Under the pieces are notes generated by a model that made no database searches, had not been told where the DNA came from, and worked only from the letters and a program-made list of their open reading frames with translations. Positions 10,010-10,724 of a DNA stretch of 10,724 nt are shown here, one piece after another. Origin of the DNA: Gammaproteobacteria bacterium (lineage in GTDB: Bacteria > Pseudomonadota > Gammaproteobacteria > QOAV01); assembly GCA_003972845.1 (NCBI GenBank), contig QOAV01000231.1, positions 1 to 10,724 of the forward strand. The letters are read 5' to 3'. A program made the translations under genes and the position numbers. Position 1 is the first letter of the stretch; each line of letters opens with the position of its first letter.

Positions 10010-10724
10010 GATTTGATCCTTTTGACAATTTGAGTTTTGAGGCGATGGAACGAACCTGCCGGGCCAGTTTGTCCAGTTGCCGGAAGCGGGCGAAATTTCG
10101 ATTCCAGTCAGCCGCGGGCATCACCTGCAGGGTGGAGGAATAGGCGCCGGGCTGTTTGATATCGGAGTTGACGCCGGACATGGCGGTAATGAAAACATCA
10201 TCGGCTATATTGACGTGGGCGCCGGAGCCGACCAGACCGCCCAGAGCGCAACGCTCGCCTATGCGGGTGCTGCCGCCAATGGCCGAATGCGCCGCCATGG
10301 CGGTATCCCGCCCGATCTGCACATTGTGTCCGATCTGGATACCGTTATCCAGCTTGACCCCGTCTCCGATGACCGTGTCTTCCAGGGATCCGCGATCCAC
10401 GGTTGTATTGGCGCCAATGCGCACATGGTCGCCGATCACAACCTTGCCCGTTTGCGGCAGGCGTATCCATTGGCCGTCGTCCCTGGCATGACCGAAACCT
10501 TCGCTGCCAATCACCGCCCCGGCATGAATCAGACAGTTTTCGCCTATGCTTGTTTCCGGGTAGATACTTACATTGGCATGCACCCGGGTATGGTCGCCGA
10601 TGCGCGACCCGGCGCCCAGCCAGCATCCCGGCGCAATGGCGACATGCTCGCCGATTTCCACGTTTTCCTCGATCACCACACAGGCGGAAATGTGCGCTGT
10701 GGAGGCTATGCTCGCGGATGCATG
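10002..10724 (-). CDS. lpxD: UDP-3-O-acylglucosamine N-acyltransferase, C-terminal about 240 residues
   Basis: Third step of lipid A synthesis: adds a 3-hydroxyacyl chain from ACP to the 2-amino group of UDP-3-O-acylglucosamine. The frame is open to the right edge of the window, so the N-terminal uridine-binding domain (roughly the first 100 residues of a 341-residue E. coli-like protein) is missing. The GTG at 10679 is an internal codon, not a start: in-frame hexapeptide-like sequence (HASASIASTAHI) continues upstream of it to the edge. The visible part is a left-handed beta-helix of hexapeptide repeats. It includes IGSEGFGHA near visible residues 72-80, TTVDRGSLEDTVIG near 107-120 and the catalytic-His motif QIGHNVQIG (E. 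coli His239 equivalent, visible residue 133). The end has PGAYSS and an amphipathic C-terminal helix rich in Arg and Lys. The stop overlaps fabZ by 8 bp. The genes normally preceding it, skp and bamA, would lie outside. Confidence 0.96.
   Translation of the reverse strand, partial: HASASIASTAHISACVVIEENVEIGEHVAIAPGCWLGAGSRIGDHTRVHANVSIYPETSIGENCLIHAGAVIGSEGFGHARDDGQWIRLPQTGKVVIGDHVRIGANTTVDRGSLEDTVIGDGVKLDNGIQIGHNVQIGRDTAMAAHSAIGGSTRIGERCALGGLVGSGAHVNIADDVFITAMSGVNSDIKQPGAYSSTLQVMPAADWNRNFARFRQLDKLARQVRSIASKLKLSKGSNHD
10017..10022 (-). promoter_or_regulatory. ribosome binding site deciding the start of fabZ
   Basis: AAAGGA on the minus strand, seven bases before the ATG at 10009. It is the strongest Shine-Dalgarno match among the junctions inspected and lies inside the last codons of lpxD. 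It selects the first of two candidate fabZ start codons. Confidence 0.7.

Noticed and set aside
10679..10724. Treating the GTG at 10679 as the start of lpxD
   Set aside because: The frame continues upstream to the window edge with LpxD-like hexapeptide sequence, so the gene is truncated by the window rather than starting there.

Overview
This window is a compact, chromosomal housekeeping block, read entirely right to left (minus strand). In transcription order it holds lpxD (5' part cut by the window end), fabZ, lpxA, lpxB, rnhB, dnaE, accA, tilS and pyrG (3' part cut by the window start). Protein sequences and gene order point to a gammaproteobacterium with a moderately GC-rich genome. The tilS-pyrG junction matches the order I recall from Pseudomonas-type genomes rather than enterics, where other genes follow accA and pyrG lies elsewhere. 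I cannot name a genus from the sequence alone.

Layout. Positions 10724 to about 7628 carry the lipid A / fatty acid section. FabZ feeds fatty acid elongation, which supplies 3-hydroxyacyl-ACP. LpxA and LpxD use that product to acylate UDP-GlcNAc and its deacylated derivative, and LpxB condenses the two sugars into the lipid A disaccharide. Positions 7641 to 3533 carry replication genes: RNase HII and the Pol III alpha subunit. Positions 3543 to 2587 encode the AccA half of acetyl-CoA carboxylase carboxyltransferase. Positions 2606 to 1245 encode the tRNA-Ile lysidine synthetase TilS. Positions 1082 to 1 encode about the first two thirds of CTP synthase.

The most striking architectural feature is that every junction from lpxD through tilS is an overlap: 8, 1, 11, 14, 4, 11 and 20 bp with the starts chosen here. 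This indicates one translationally coupled operon that links envelope synthesis, DNA replication, malonyl-CoA supply and decoding. The only true intergenic gap is the 162 bp before pyrG (1083-1244), where I find no confident promoter or terminator.

I see no mobile element, CRISPR array, RNA gene, phage gene or unknown gene, and no undescribed system. The points worth a second look are residue-level. The acyl-chain ruler positions of LpxA (Ile for Gly) and LpxD (Gly for Met) differ from E. coli. The PHP domain of DnaE is only partly degraded. TilS carries an unusual residue in its HxxDxxxET-type motif. lpxB appears to start at TTG. Comparisons with E. coli, Pseudomonas and Mycobacterium proteins are from memory, not from an alignment run here.
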